This document shows positions 9,776 to 22,565 of a stretch of 64,000 nucleotides of DNA, piece by piece. The position numbers and the translations under genes are program-made. Positions within the stretch are counted from its first letter, which is position 1. Every line of letters begins with the position of its first letter. Source of the DNA: Loripinus fragilis (Eukaryota > Mollusca > Bivalvia > Lucinida > Lucinidae); the NCBI GenBank assembly GCA_964019695.1, contig OZ026514.1:96114345-96178344 (forward strand), given 5' to 3'. The notes beneath the pieces are model-generated. The model saw only the letters and a program-made list of their open reading frames with translations. It did not search any database and had not been told where the DNA came from.

Positions 9776-12060
9776 ACCAAGTGACCCTGGATCGCTCACC
9801 TGAGTTTTGTTTTAAACGTCTTATCTAGGCATCTATTGGAAACTGGCCACGCTCCTGATGACCTGCCTTGTAATCCATGTTCCGTCCTAGAGTCATAATT
9901 GGAACATATTTAAATGTTGTCTACCAGCAGATGCTACATACCAAATATCAGGGCTCTAGGCCTGTTGGTTTCAGACTAGAAGATTTTTTTTAATGTTTTC
10001 ACTATATGTAAGTCAATGTAAAAAAGAAAGTATGACCAGGAAATGCCACACTCACACACTGCATACAAACCCATGGCACCATAAGGAAGAGCCAAAGAAC
10101 AATAACAGCCTCATAAACTCTGTGGCCTCCAGGACGATGCCATTTTGACCACAGAACTATAATTTGAACAAACTTGATAAAGTACCACTTGGTGATGCTA
10201 CATATCAAATATCAAGCCTTTTAGTACAAGAGGTGTTAAATGTTTATTTGAACAAATTTGAAATTGCCGTTTTTCATTCATTTCTCGTTATATTTTGTAA
10301 TAACTGATTTACATAGATTAGTCTGATCTCCAGGAATACGCAGTCACTAAGAACATAGCTCTTAGCTTTACTCACTGGTTTGAAACAGTCTCTGAAGATA
10401 AGTAGTCAAAATTTAAGCGTTTAAAAATGCTGTCTGAAACGAAATCTTCTAATTCGTTCCCGAACGATTTTTCCTAAACAGGTAAATGTTTTCTCCTGGA
10501 ACATATTATAAATTGTACATAAATAATTGAAGCGTGTTCTGTTAGGGAATTAGTTATTTCAGTTGGATATTTACTTTTTTGAAGCAATTAGATCACACAA
10601 TTTAAGCGATTACAGTTTCCAAAACAACATTGTATGCAAAATTCATAAATGCAATGCTACATGATCAGTTTTATTGGTGATATATACTTAAATTATCTAA
10701 AAACTTGAGCGGACTGTTAGTTTTGAAAACTTGTGTTTGAAGTTTCTTCCAGGACACATTTTATACATGGAATATCCATTTGGACACTTTTATGGCGAAA
10801 CTTATTAAACCCAGTTATCAAGCAAAAACAAGCGCATAGAAGCTGTTTTTCATTCGAATAGTAGACTGAATGTTTGCACACTTAAATACGCATTTTCGCG
10901 GAAAATACAACCGTTTTAGCTCTTAAAATCATGTAAATGGGGGTGGGTTTGTATTTATGGCCGCCGTGTTATGTTTATGCTTTAAATATCTGTTTTGTGT
11001 TTTAGGCCATAGCAGGGACACATCCGTTCTTAATGAGAAAGCAAAATTGGTTTGTTTTATTCATATGTAACTGCAAAAAGCGAAATTCAAATTTGTTCAA
11101 ATAAACATGAAGCAGGTCTCGTATCTGACAAGAATGGGTTTTAATATGTTCTCTCTATATATAAAACATTGATCCGCGAGGCGGCCTCATTTTCGGCCAC
11201 AGAGCCAATATTTTCAACAAACTTAGTAAGTCTACTAGATGATGCTACATGCCAAATGTAAACTGTATGTTCTGTGGTTTCAGACTAGACTATTTTAAGT
11301 GTTTCATTATAGCCTATGTAAAACATGTGACCCCAGGGTGGGACCAGTTTTGGTACAAGGGCAATAGTGTGAACAAACTTAGTAGAGGTGTACTAGGTGA
11401 TGCTACATAACAAATATCAATGCCCTATGCCTTGTGGTGTCAGACAAGAAGATTTGCCCAATATACTCCTATAGTGAGTGAACGTGTGAGCTCGCAGGTG
11501 GGTCCACTTAATAGTCCCTGTGCCCCAAATTGAATAAAGTTGGTAGAGGGTACTAGGTGATGTAGCATACCAAATATCAAGGTACTAGGCGATGTCGTTT
11601 CAGACAAGAAGATTCGTTTTATGATTTCCCAATATAAAAGTAAAGCAGAGGACAAAGCCCAGAAATCGATACAATTAAGTACCACAACTGATGACTAAAC
11701 ACGAGAAAAAACCTGCTCACAAGAGAGCCAAGAGATCAGCCCTTTCCCAGCAGGTGATCACATGCCTATGTAAAATATGCCACCTCCAGGAATGTGCCCT
11801 TTAAACCACTGGGCTATAATTAGAACACACTTGGTGGAGGTCTGCTAGGTTATGCTACATACCAAATATTAAGACTCTAGGCATTGTTGTTTCAAACAAG
11901 AAATTTTTCATTTTGAAAATCTATTTTAGCCCATGTGACCTAGATATGCAATGGACTAAACTATTTTGACAATTATTTAAGAGAGTCATATAAGAATAAT
12001 TCCTGCAAAGTTTGGTTAAAATCTAGCTAGTAGTTTAGGAGGAGATTATTCCATCACAAA
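9776..12060 (+). repeat. Core-repeat array A ('gatgctacataccaaatatcaaggctctagg' family)
   Basis: Begins with the left-end module 'ggatcgctcacctgagtttt'. Holds about five diverged units of roughly 150 bp (9830-10240, then 11170-11930) with 'tgatgctacat', 'ccaaatatcaa' and 'gtttcagacaagaag'. Ends at 11930-12060 with the right-end module starting 'gacctagatatgcaa'. The stretch 10250-11150 inside is unique and unremarkable. Confidence 0.65.
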
Positions 12061-12639
12061 ATCATAGACAGCCAGTGTCCTAAATATGATCATTTATTCA
12101 TCTCTTCCAAAACAGAATGCGTTACATGCCATATATGCAGAGTTTAAAGGTCTACATTATAGTTTATGAGTTGTCATCAGCAGATTAACTGCTTAGGGAA
12201 AGATTATTTTATGTAAGTGTATTTTAATACCGCCCATATAGGTTCACTAAGATAAATATCTATTTTTTTCATCAGAAAATAAATAAGCCCTTTAAGGACC
12301 TCTTTATACCCAATGCAGGAAATACATGATCCACTATTTGGTCTGCCTTGCATAGAACCTAGGAGAGTCATAAACACATTAATGATTAGTACCACTTTGA
12401 GGGTTTAAAATTTAGGTTTTGAGCAGTTTGGTCTTAAACTTTGATACAAAGGTTATATCAGCAGTCAGAAGTTATTATTGACAAAAGAACACCTTAGACA
12501 ATCAGTGTGACAAAATATGAATTATCTACAATAAAACATGTTAGAGATATTGCTTTACAATCCATACAACCAGCTTCAAATTGTCATTTTCAATTTGGCA
12601 ATTATTCTACAAAATATGAAGCACATCTGTCAAAACATA
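12061..12639. other. No gene or clear element recognised
   Basis: AT-rich intronic DNA. No motif seen in the short minus-strand ORF 12395-12204. Confidence 0.5.
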
Positions 12640-13060
12640 CCACTGTAAGACAGATTCTAATTAACATTTGACTCCAGGGCCATAGCGGTAATATGTAACA
12701 TATTTTGTAATTTACACACCATAAGCAATAATTGTGCTAAGTATGAACACCCTTGGTCAAAAAATGAAGGAGGGATCGCGTAACAAGCCATAAACTGATT
12801 GTAAGTATATTTGACCTTGTCTTTTGACACCAATGGCAAAGCGATGATAAGAAACCTATGTTGTAATCTACACCCCATAGACAATCATTGTACCATATAT
12901 GATCACCCTCGGTCGTAGAAATGAAAGAGTTAATGTTATGAGTCGTATTACAGATTTTGTCTTAATTTGACCTTGACCTTTAACTCCAAGATTATATTGA
13001 TAATTTGAAATACACACCAAAGGCAAATATGAACATCGAGGCATAAAGGTAAATGGCAAG
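12640..13060 (+). repeat. Degenerate tandem repeat, about 165-bp unit, about 3 copies
   Basis: Recurring order: 'ttgacct..gactccaa', 'gtaat.tacacacca', 'caatcattgt', 'atgatcaccctcggtc', 'atgaa.gag'. Copies near 12660, 12815 and 12975. Confidence 0.5.
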
Positions 13061-14289
13061 TTCTTGTTATATCACTTACATAGTTTCTCTTTAAAACAAA
13101 TTAAGGGGGACAATTGGTGATGCACAAACTCCATGCTGCTACTAATACCAAAAGGCAAAACCTACTATATATTTTATAAGCTGATAGATAAAAGACCATA
13201 CATGATCGTACCCACTGACACTATGTGTAAAATGAAGACAATAGATTAAAACAAATGTAATCATGGTACTAAATAATGATGTCAAAATGATAAATCAGGT
13301 ACTTCCATTCTGCATTATATATGGGTCAGGATATGATGAAAGGTACCTTATGGTCGCGATTATCAAAATCAAGCTAATGTTACATCTGTTTTGTATTACA
13401 TGTTTAGAGCATTTTCTGAAAATTTGAAGTGATAATCCTCGAAACTGGTGATTATATGGATGTTAAAAACAACTTATGTAATCAGGTTTGGAATGTGATG
13501 TCAAGAATGGCGTTAACCGTATGATGACGTCAGAGTGTTGGTCTATATTAGTTTGTTGATTTTTGCATGCTCAGCATAAAAATCTAGCAAATATAAAGTT
13601 TTCTCATGTCTTATAAATGTGCTGATGAAAATGATAATGAAGTTACATGAATTAATATCTTCTAGGTCGTATTATAGGCATTCACAATGACCCACTTCTA
13701 GGTGTTGTGATCTGAGTGTTCACATGGTAACAACCTTTATAGAAAACTTAAAAAAGTATAATCAGAAACTTTTGCTATTTTGATGGTATCAAAATTTAAA
13801 AGCATTTTCATGGAAATATAAAGGCAGGCATGCTATTTCATGTTATCTTATGTATTTTTTTCAAATGCCTTTTATGTAATAATTGCTTGGATGCCTTAAG
13901 GTCCCTTTTGTTAGTTCCGAGTTCTTATGTATTACATTAAAATAGGCCTAACTGTTAGCTTATTTGGTTAAATATACACCCCTACTGCTTTAAAGTTTTA
14001 CAATTATTTGCATATTGTATTTCTTTTCACCCAGCCAACGTTTGCTTATCTTAGGTGCTATATATGATTCTTTGAATGAGGGTGCCCTTCTTCGAAGCCT
14101 AATAAAGAGTCACTGCCCCTGTTTTGTAAAGTAATACCAGTCGTTACATAATGTACAGTTATAAAACTTTCCATTGGTATATCACAATCCTATTTTACAA
14201 GTAGGGAGAGGTTCCACTTGAACTGAGCGTCTTATAATTTGCCAGATTTTTCCTCGATCCGTAGGTTATTTTGAGTAAACATTAAAAAA
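13061..14289. other. No gene recognised; one short repeat trace
   Basis: Non-coding AT-rich DNA. About 14190-14255 ('gggagaggttccacttgaac') resembles 15275-15330, a third fragment of the large inverted repeat family. Confidence 0.45.
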
Positions 14290-14655
14290 TATTCTTGCCA
14301 GAAAACAAAATGCCCCAAAGTTTTGATATTTGGTATGTAACATCACCTAGTGGTACTCTACCGAGTTAGCTCAAATTGTGGTAATGTGGTCAAAATGGCC
14401 TCATCCTTGATGTCACAGAGTTAACATTGACTTATAAATTGAAACATGCAAAATCTCCTGGTTTGAAACCACTAGGTCTAGATCCCTGATATCACCCAGT
14501 GGACCATATTTAAATTTGCTCCAAATAGAGCTCTGGGGACAAAATGGCCCCACCAATGGTTCCCCAGGAGCATGGTAAGTTTTAAATAGATACATAGAGA
14601 TAAGAAGTTTTAAACAAAAACTCAGGTGAGCGATCCAGTGTCACTTGGCCCTCTT
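14290..14655 (-). repeat. Core-repeat units in inverted orientation
   Basis: The minus strand holds two units of the 150-bp core repeat, and the left-end module 'actcaggtgagcgatcc' lies at 14620-14640. It mirrors 9776-10240, so the inverted repeat arms reach about 1 kb each. Confidence 0.65.
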
Positions 14656-15335
14656 TAAGTGCGTGTCAATTCTTGATATGACATTACAGAATATGATGAA
14701 TGCTGTTTCCATTTGATATGTATACTTTATGTACGTCATTTTCATAATATGACAATGCCGAGGTATCTATGAAATAGCAAAACATGCATTTCCCAAAATA
14801 TACCTGAATATAAAAATGTCAGTTTTCAAGGCGAAAAATGAAAATATTTTGGCAGGGTTTATAAGTAAATACGACAGGATACATGTAAGTTCAATAAGGC
14901 AGCATCAAATTAAAAAGAAGATAAATAAAACCTATAAATTTTAAAAACTTTATCTGTCGGATTACAAAAAATTGGATTATTTTTTATAAAAATACTGATT
15001 TTCACCCAAAAATAAAGACATTTCATTTCTGACTTTGACTTAATAATAAAATCAGGTTAGGATTATATAAAAATCAATGATCATTTTTCAGTCTTTCTTT
15101 GCTGGTGTAGCGTATCAGTTGCTTCAAATAGATATCAGAAATTCGCAATTTCACTTCTAAAAATGAAGTTTTCGCCAAATTTTGACACTACTGCCCCTCT
15201 TTGAAAAAGTAATTCCGGTGATCCAAGAAACTTCAAAATCTTGCCATATCATTCATGCAATCGTTTTCCATTTTACAGATGGGGAGGGGTTCCGCCTTAA
15301 ATAAGCGACTTTTTGCCAGTTTTTTGCTCTACCAA
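14656..15335 (-). repeat. Right arm of the large inverted repeat
   Basis: Complement of 9100-9775 (see that entry). Its outer end reads 'ctctaccaaaagg'. A plus-oriented core-repeat array begins about 100 bp later. Confidence 0.75.
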
Positions 15336-15434
15336 AAGGTATTCCTTGCACACCAGACTGGTTTTACCTATATGCGAAAATTCTATCTCACACACCTCGC
15401 ACCAATGCGTAAGAAGGATAAACGAGAAGGCAAA

Positions 15435-16346
15435 GTGGCCAAGAATCGCTCACCTGAGTTTTGTTTAAAGCTTATCTGTTGAAAGTTGGCCACTCCCCCC
15501 TTGTGACACCTTTTTCATTTTTTAACCCAGGGCCATGATTTAAACAAACTTGATAGAGGTCCACAAGGTGATGCTACATACCAAATAGTATTTTTCTAGG
15601 CCTTTAGGCTTCAGTCAAGAAGATTCTTTTCATGTTTCCCTTAGTAAGCCTTTGTAAAACATGGGACCCTGGGGTGGGCCCATTTTCTACCCCAGTGGCA
15701 TAATTTGAACAAACTTGGCAAAGGTCAACTATGTGATGCTACATACCAAACGTCAATGCTCTAGGCCCTGTGGTTTTAAACAAGAAGGTTTTTCATGTTT
15801 TCCTTACAAGCCTATGTAAAACATGTAACCCCCAGGCAGGGCATAATTTGAACAAACTTGGTAGAGGTCCACTAGGTAATGCTACATACCAAATTTCAAG
15901 GCTCTAAGCCAAGAATAATCTTTCATGTTTACCCTACATAAGCCTGTGTAAAGCGTGACCACTGGGGCGGGGTCATTTTTGGCCACAGAGGCATAATATG
16001 CACACAGTCGGTAGAGATCCACTAGGTGATCCTACATACTAAATACCAAGGCTCTAGGCCTTGTGGTTTCAGACAAGAAGATTTCTCATGGTTTCCCTGT
16101 ATAAGCCTATGTAAAATATGTGACCCCTCCCGACGGGGCACAATTTGAACAAACTCGATAAAGGTCCATTAGGTGATTATATATACCAATACCAAGGCTC
16201 TAGGCCTTGTGGTTTCAGACAAGAATATTTTTTCATGTTTTCCCTATATAAGCCTATGTAAAACATGTAACCACTTGATTGGCCATTTTTGTAACAGGAG
16301 CATAATTTGAACAAACTCGGTAGAGATCCACTTGGTGATGCTACTT
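15435..16346 (+). repeat. Core-repeat array B, left part
   Basis: Starts with 'aagaatcgctcacctgag', then about six units of roughly 150 bp (15540, 15690, 15840, 15980, 16140, 16290) containing 'cataatttgaacaaactt', 'gatgctacataccaaa' and 'aggccttgtggtttcagac'. Interrupted at 16346 by a LINE; resumes at 18440. Confidence 0.8.
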
Positions 16347-16612
16347 GGTTTAAACAATATTTTATTTCTAACTAGACATGTATATTACAGCACAGAAATA
16401 TCGTGGTACAGGATCTGACAGTAAGCAAGCGCTTAAATTATAAGTCATCTCCTGCTACAAGTTAGATCATACAATAGTACGTAAGAATGGCGGTGTCAAC
16501 AAATATATGTGATAAATACAAGCTTGAGAACACGAATAAATAATGACAAAGTAAGCTCAAAGCTTAAGCTTCATCTGCTAGTTGGTATGTTTGTGTTACT
16601 AAGAGTTAGTTT

Positions 16613-16669
<57 letters not shown>

Positions 16670-18439
16670 TATGCTGTGACTCCGTAATATGTCAGCTTGT
16701 AATATGGTATTGCATCGCTTCATCTGTCTAACCTTCCAGTTTTGATAATAAATCTTTAAACGTTTTCTAACAGTGTTTCATTTTCTTGGACTGTATTGGT
16801 TTGTACCCCTTGCAAAAGATCCCTATTTGTATAGTTGTTAAGATTTTCTGGCAAATATCTTTCTCTTACGTTTGCTTATCTTGGGAAGACGAACAGGTAA
16901 TGATATGAACTCTCAAAAGCTCCGCATTGGCATGTAGGTTCAGGAACAAGGCTCTTTCTAAACAAGTGTGAATTAAGAGAGCTGCATTCTAATCTCAAGT
17001 GTGTATGTAGTATTTGACCTTTACGCGTGCCTGCATTGAAGTTTATTGGTGGTTTGTTAAGGCCTCTGTTCAGACGATGTTTAAAAGACGCGACGGATGG
17101 AGCTTGCTTTGCTTCTTCGGGCAGGCTATTCCATGCCCGAATCGTCGAAGGAAAAAATGTGTTAAAATATAAATTTGTGTTGGCGTGGAGTGTACGAAAG
17201 TCGTTTGCGTTTCTAAGGTATAGTCAGTAGTTTCCTGAATCAATGGAGGGAGAACATCAGTGAGATATGTGGGTGTAAGACCATGAATGATTTTGTAAAA
17301 GATGATGAGTTTATGCTTATTGTGACGATCTTGAAGTGATTCCCATCCTAGGTCTGATAATAAAAGTGTGACGCTACACAGTTTAGTAGCCCCTGTAATA
17401 ATCCTTGCTGCTTCAATGTGAATAGCATCGAGTTGCTTTTTTGATTCAGTAGTAGCATTGTCCCAAACCGAGTCACAATACTCTAGCAAGGGACGTACGA
17501 AAGATATGTACATTTTTCCAAAGATTTTCTGCTGACTCTAAACTTAAGTGTGCGTAGTAGATTTAGTCGTGCCCAAGCTTTTGTAGCTATTGTTTGTATA
17601 TGTTCTGACCAAGTGCATGTATTTGAAAGTGTAAGTCCTAGGTGTCTATGTGTGTCTGTCTCTGTCAGCATGGTGTTATTCATGAGTAATGGTGGGTGGT
17701 GTGGACGGTGCAATTTACGAGAAAATATCATGGATAGTACTTTTCCTGTATAAAAAGCAACCAACCATGCGTCTGCCCAAGTACTAATAGAATTCCAGTC
17801 AACGTTAAGATGGTAGGCCGCCCCATCTGGGGAATCAACAATGATGTATAAGCTGGTATCGTCTGCAAATAGCCTTATTGAACAGCCTAAATTTTTTACT
17901 ATATCGTTTATGTAAATAAGAAAGAAAATTGGACCGAGGATCGAACCCTGGGGGACACCAACCAACAGGGAAAGCCACTCAGAGACCTGTCCGTTAATGA
18001 CAATGCGTTGCTTTCGTCCAGTCAAATAGCTGGAGAACCACAGAGTTATCATTTCTGAAACTTCCAATTCCTGCTAGTTTATGAATGAGGCCCTTGTGCC
18101 ACACTCTGTCGAATGCCTTACTGATGTCACAAAAGACTGTCCTGACTCTTTGCCACAATCTACCGCATTACAAAATGTATGGTATGTAAGCAACAACTGA
18201 TATGTAGTTGAGGCGCCTGATGTAAAGCCAGACTGAAATGGAGTAAGAATTTGGTGGTCTATTATATAATTATATAAATATTTGTGTACACATCGTTCCA
18301 TAACCTTTCCTATTGAACTAAGCAGAGTAATTGGCCTGTAATTCGAGGGTTGCGACTTGTCATTTTTCTTGTAAATAGGGGTAACATTTCCATACTTCCA
18401 ACATGTGGGAAAATATCCTTGCTCCAAGGAGCGATAGGA
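16347..18439 (-). mobile_element. 5'-truncated non-LTR retrotransposon (Jockey/CR1-like LINE), inactive
   Basis: Inserted in array B with a perfect 10-bp duplication (gatgctactt at 16337-16346 and 18440-18449). The minus strand encodes, in order, reverse transcriptase motifs SNYRPITLLSS (about 18350-18310), FCDISKAFDRVWHKGL (about 18135-18085), GVPQGSILGP and FADDTSLY (about 17950-17850, catalytic Asp pair intact), then a C-terminal region with EAARIITGATK and finally TCQCGAFESSYHYLF (about 16920-16880). At least two frameshifts (near 18130 and 18065) plus one near 17515-17480 split it into several ORFs (18427-18074, 18067-17483, 17513-17070). The 5' half with the endonuclease is missing. A clade call finer than Jockey/CR1 needs a tree. 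Confidence 0.9.
16616..16667. repeat. (GA)n microsatellite
   Basis: About 26 uninterrupted GA units, located in the LINE 3' region near its tail. Confidence 0.95.
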
Positions 18440-19020
18440 GATGCTACTTACAAAATATCAAGGCTTTAAGCCTTGTGGTTTTAGACAAGAAGAATGATTC
18501 ATGTTTTCCCCATATAAGACTAATTCCATTTTTGGTCTTAGGGGCATTATTTGAAGATACTTGGTAGCGGTCCACTAGGTAATGGTACATATCAAGGCTC
18601 TATGCCTTGTGATTCAGAAAAAAGATTTTTTTTTTCATGTTTCCCTATATAAGTCTATGTAAAACGTGTGACCCCCGGGGTGAACCAATTTTTGGCCACA
18701 GGGGTATAATTTGAACAAATTTGGTAGAGGACTACTAGATGATGCTACTTACCAAATACCAAGGCTCTATGCCTTGTGGTTTCAGACAAAAATATTTATC
18801 TCAAAAATATATTTTTAGCCTGTATGACCTAGATATGCAACGGACCAGAATGATTTAAACAATTATCAAAAAGGGTCATAAAGGCGCATTCCTGCGAAGT
18901 TTGGTCAAAATCCAGCCAGTACTTTTGGAGGAGATGTCCTTTGAAGCAATTGTTGACGACTCACGACGGACGACATACGACACGCGACTGACGACGGGCA
19001 TCCGTGTTAAAGTGACGTAA
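18440..19020 (+). repeat. Core-repeat array B, right part and right-end module
   Basis: About two and a half more core units, then from about 18825 the right-end module 'gacctagatatgcaacggac', 'gaagtttggtcaaaatcc', 'gaagcaattgttgacgac', ending in a run of gacga/acgac motifs. The same end module closes 11930-12060 and appears at 21470-21655. Confidence 0.75.
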
Positions 19021-19110
19021 TCAAATTATGGAATCAGGAACTTCTGGGCGCTTTTTTAAACAATAAAAATGTGAAATGTAATGGTGAGCAAGAAAAATAA
19101 TCTAGTATTT

Positions 19111-19227
19111 GTGTATGGATGGGATAGAAAAATATGTCCCTCTCGACCACCGTTTGCCATCTCTCGGCAAGGTTCCTGATGCCAAACGGTGATCGTCGAG
19201 ACGGATTTTTCTATCCCACCCTCACAC
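19111..19227. mobile_element. Short foldback element, 117 bp
   Basis: Inverted ends 'gggatagaaaaat' / 'atttttctatccc' extended by 'ccaccgtttg' / 'caaacggtg'. Nearly the whole element is stem. Confidence 0.6.
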
Positions 19228-19477
19228 TTATTATAGATTCGTATAATCTTAGCTTTATCTGCAGAACACAACCATAGGGCAGATAAAATGTCTCAAAGAC
19301 CTTTACAGCAAAATCATTTTCGTCTAATAAATATGAGTTATTTTCTTGTTTGATCATAACTGGCCAATCGCGGAATACTGTGTTTCAAAATGTGTTCATA
19401 GTTTTCCATGAACCTGTTCGAGCCAATCACTACTGTACCTTTTTGCAGTAAGAGGTATGTAATTAATTAAATATTTG

Positions 19478-19766
19478 CATGTGCGGATCTAGAGGGGGGC
19501 AGGGGGTCCGGATCCCCCCCCTGAAAAATCACAAAGCCATATGGTTTCTTAGCTTTACTGGTCCTTATCCAATGAAAAATCACAAAGCTACCAAACCAGC
19601 ATTCAATGTTGGGCCATCATAGGCCCGCCAGCGAAACGCCATTTTAATGGCGTTTTGCTGGCGGACCCATGATGGTCCGCTTTAAGTTGTTTTGGATCCA
19701 CTCTCGTCTCATCTACTTATTTAAAAAAACCGTTGTCTCTGACAAAAGTTTTTGGATCCGCGCATG
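19478..19766 (+). mobile_element. GGATCC-palindrome MITE, copy C
   Basis: Cleanest copy: CATGTGCGGATC at the left, GGATCCGCGCATG at the right. Palindrome 'gggccatcataggcccgcc' / 'ggcggacccatgatggtcc' centred near 19646. Confidence 0.8.
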
Positions 19767-20205
19767 ATTGTGCCTGATTTCGTTACTGAAATATCGACCA
19801 ACACAGGATTCCCTTTCTCTGATTATGGGCACAGTAATCTTTGTTAACATACCGTAATAGCATTTTGATACATAAAATATTATTGAAATGCATTGAATAT
19901 TACATGTTCTCGCATCTTATAAAATGGCATATCGACAAAAAAGAACTCTAAGTGAACCGTCCAGAGAAAGCAATGAACTTAATGCGACCATTGAAGCTCA
20001 ACCAAATGGCCCAAAAGTGGGACAATATGCCACAAATACTGTTATAAATACATATATAGAAGGAAAACCTAAATACCGAACATTCATAAGATTTTATGGA
20101 GACATTAATTATTATTGCTATAATATTAATGATTATGCTGACAACTTGATTTGCGAACCCAATCATGCGACAAATAATGGTGATATAAACTATATACAAT
20201 TGTGT

Positions 20206-20480
20206 ATACAGTCGAATCTCGTAAATTCAAAGTCCTAGGGACTAGAGGTTTATTTCAAATAATTGAAAAGTCGATTTATAGGGAGGTAGACATAAAACTA
20301 TTATATAACCCCAGAAAACGATTATTATAAGTGTTTTACTTAAAAGAAACGTTAGGTTTACGCACCCAAAATACATGTTCTATTGACAAATATTCAAATA
20401 GTCAATAAATAGGTAATCTTATCTGAATCTAATGTGTTCCAAATTTATTTCGAATAAGCGAGTATTTCGAAAATTCGGCG
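20206..20480. mobile_element. Possible pogo/Tigger-like MITE remnant
   Basis: Left end 'tacagtcgaatctcgtaaa' resembles the CAGTcgaAcctcg start common in pogo-type elements, and the right part has 'attcggcgttcgaattttcg'. Inverted ends are poor, so the call is tentative. The ORF just before it (19924-20238) has no recognised motif. Confidence 0.35.
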
Positions 20481-20874
20481 TTCGAATTTTCGAGTTTTTA
20501 CTTTATATTTCGTGTCTATGAACAATAATATGCGTATGTCTTAATAAAGAAATGCCATATTCGTAAAGTATCGACAAATAGCCACGAAAACATTTTTCTT
20601 CTGCACTGGGTGCCCAACGTAGCTGCGATATCCGTTTTCCTGATGCCACCATTTGAACTAATCAGAACCCCCATCATGCACCGATGTCCAACATAAGAAT
20701 TCACAGCACCCTTATCAAATTGATGCTCTTTTCGAACTTTGGATGCAATATTTTAGATGTTTAAGTAAAGCCATACTTAAAAAAAACGAAGTAATATACA
20801 AAATATATGCTAAAACTTTCTGATTTTTTTTAAATTAAATTATTCGTTCAGGACTGCACACAAGTTAATTCAAT

Positions 20875-21050
20875 GTAAAACCTGTCGAAAAAAAAGACAA
20901 AAAATTGGTTTTCAAGACCGATTATCGCTTAATGCAGGTCAAAAGTATTGCAGATCTGCAATACATTCGACCTTCATTAAGCTGCCATTTTTCTTGAAGA
21001 CATTTGTTTTGTCTATTTTTGAGTGGCCGCTTAAGACAGGTTTTACTGTA
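20875..21050. mobile_element. TIR MITE, about 175 bp, ends TAAAACCTGTC
   Basis: Ends 'gtaaaacctgtc' / 'gacaggttttac', with inner palindromes 'tattgcagatctgcaata' and 'cttaatg..cattaag'. No ORF. Confidence 0.65.
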
Positions 21051-21469
21051 GCCCCATAGACACATCTATAAACATGACTCAACCGTATGAAAATTTAGAT
21101 TTCCTAATTGTGAAATGTGTAACATAAATGACAATTAATATTATATAATTATTACTCGAAATCAATGTAAATATATTCTTCTCACAACTGAATCTTAAAA
21201 AAATCTCGTCAAATTTCAAATATTAGTAAAAACATACATATGCATTTAGATCAAATGAAGAAGTACCAGGTAAATGATATGATGTAGCCGATTGTAGTAG
21301 CTAGTAATAAACAGAATTTCCAAGAAAGCTGTAGCTCCATTTTATTTTCATATTTTATTAAAAATTAGTGACAAATGACGGAAGAAGAGTTACTTGAGTA
21401 TCGATGTGTCCTTCACTGCAATGCTTTTTTCCATTCTACATTACATTACACAAGGGCCATAATTTGAAC

Positions 21470-21655
21470 AAACTTTAAACTTTTCATCTCGGAAATCTAG
21501 TTTTAGCCTGTGTGACCTAGATATGCAAGCGACCGACACTTTTTAAATAATTGTTAAAGAGGGCCATATAGAATATTTCCTGCCAAGTTTGGTCAATATC
21601 AAGCACATAGTTTAGGAGATATCCTTTGAAGCAATTGATGGCGACGTACGACGAA
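21470..21655 (+). repeat. Right-end module of the core-repeat family
   Basis: 'gacctagatatgcaagcgac', 'ccaagtttggtcaatatc', 'gaagcaattgatggcgacg': same order as 18825-19020. Preceded by a short 'cataatttgaacaaac' core trace at 21450. A LINE begins immediately after. Confidence 0.65.
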
Positions 21656-22469
21656 AATTCAACCATACAATATCTGCACTGCAACCATCACTGCACTGAA
21701 CATGAAATAGAGCTTAGTATTGAAATTCTCAACCCTAACAAAGCAAGTGGTGATGATGGTACAAGTCATAAAATGTTCGAGGGTGTCTCCAAACATGTTT
21801 CAAAGCCATTATGTATTTTGATGAATAGATCCTTTGATGAGGGGAACATTTCCTGACATTTGGAAGCTTGCAAATGATGTTATTTCCATCTTTAAAAAGT
21901 ATGATAAATCTCATGAGCTGTATTGAAACTTCAAGAAAAGATTGTCTTTAAAAGATTTTTTGTATAATTTTCTACTAGACAATACTCTATTACACAAGTA
22001 TCAACCTGGTTTCTCACCTCACCACTCAACAGTGTTTCAGTTAATTGACATCTTTCATAAAATATGCCAAGCTTTCGATAATGATATGCGCCATTGCATT
22101 GATTTCTGTGACTTCTCAAAAGCATTTGATAGGGTCTGGCATAAGGGTCTTTGTTTAAGATAGGGCAAAATGACATTGAGGGGAAACCTTAAGAATGGCT
22201 AAACAGTTATTTAAGTCAAGAAAGCAGAAAGTTGATCCAAAGTCCTGTTTCTCAGGCTTAAAATCAATCTTTGCTAGGGTGCCACAGGGATCTTTTTTTG
22301 GACCTCTTTTATTTTAGTTTACATTCATGACATAGCTAAACACCTTCTTAGTTTTACAAGGCAGTTTGCAGATGTATGCTCACTTTTATATTCTGCAGCA
22401 CATATTACTGACATAGCTGGTATAATAAACCATGATTTGCAGTTGTTGACAAAATGGGCTAAACAGTGG
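21656..22469 (+). pseudogene. LINE reverse transcriptase, left half of a split copy
   Basis: The plus strand encodes RT pieces: LNPNKASGDDG (about 21733), FPDIWKLANDVISIFKK after a frameshift (about 21847), a stretch lacking the expected NYRPI region, then FCDFSKAFDRVWHKG (about 22107), ARVPQGSFFGPLLF (about 22275) and FADVCSLLYSA (about 22368). The catalytic FADD is FADV, and several stops and shifts are present. It stops at KWAKQW (22469), exactly where the 7.6 kb TIR element begins; the frame resumes at 30072. Confidence 0.85.
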
Positions 22470-22565
22470 CCACCCAGGTAAACCGCATGTCTAGATCTCG
22501 GAGGGTGTTGGCTATCGGAGGTAAACATTGCGATTATGGATGGACAGGGTCTGTATTTATCCATT

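Noticed and set aside
19924..20238. 104-codon plus ORF
   Set aside because: Starts plausibly, but has no recognisable domain and ends in a probable MITE remnant; an overlapping antisense ORF is similar in length. Not supported as a gene.
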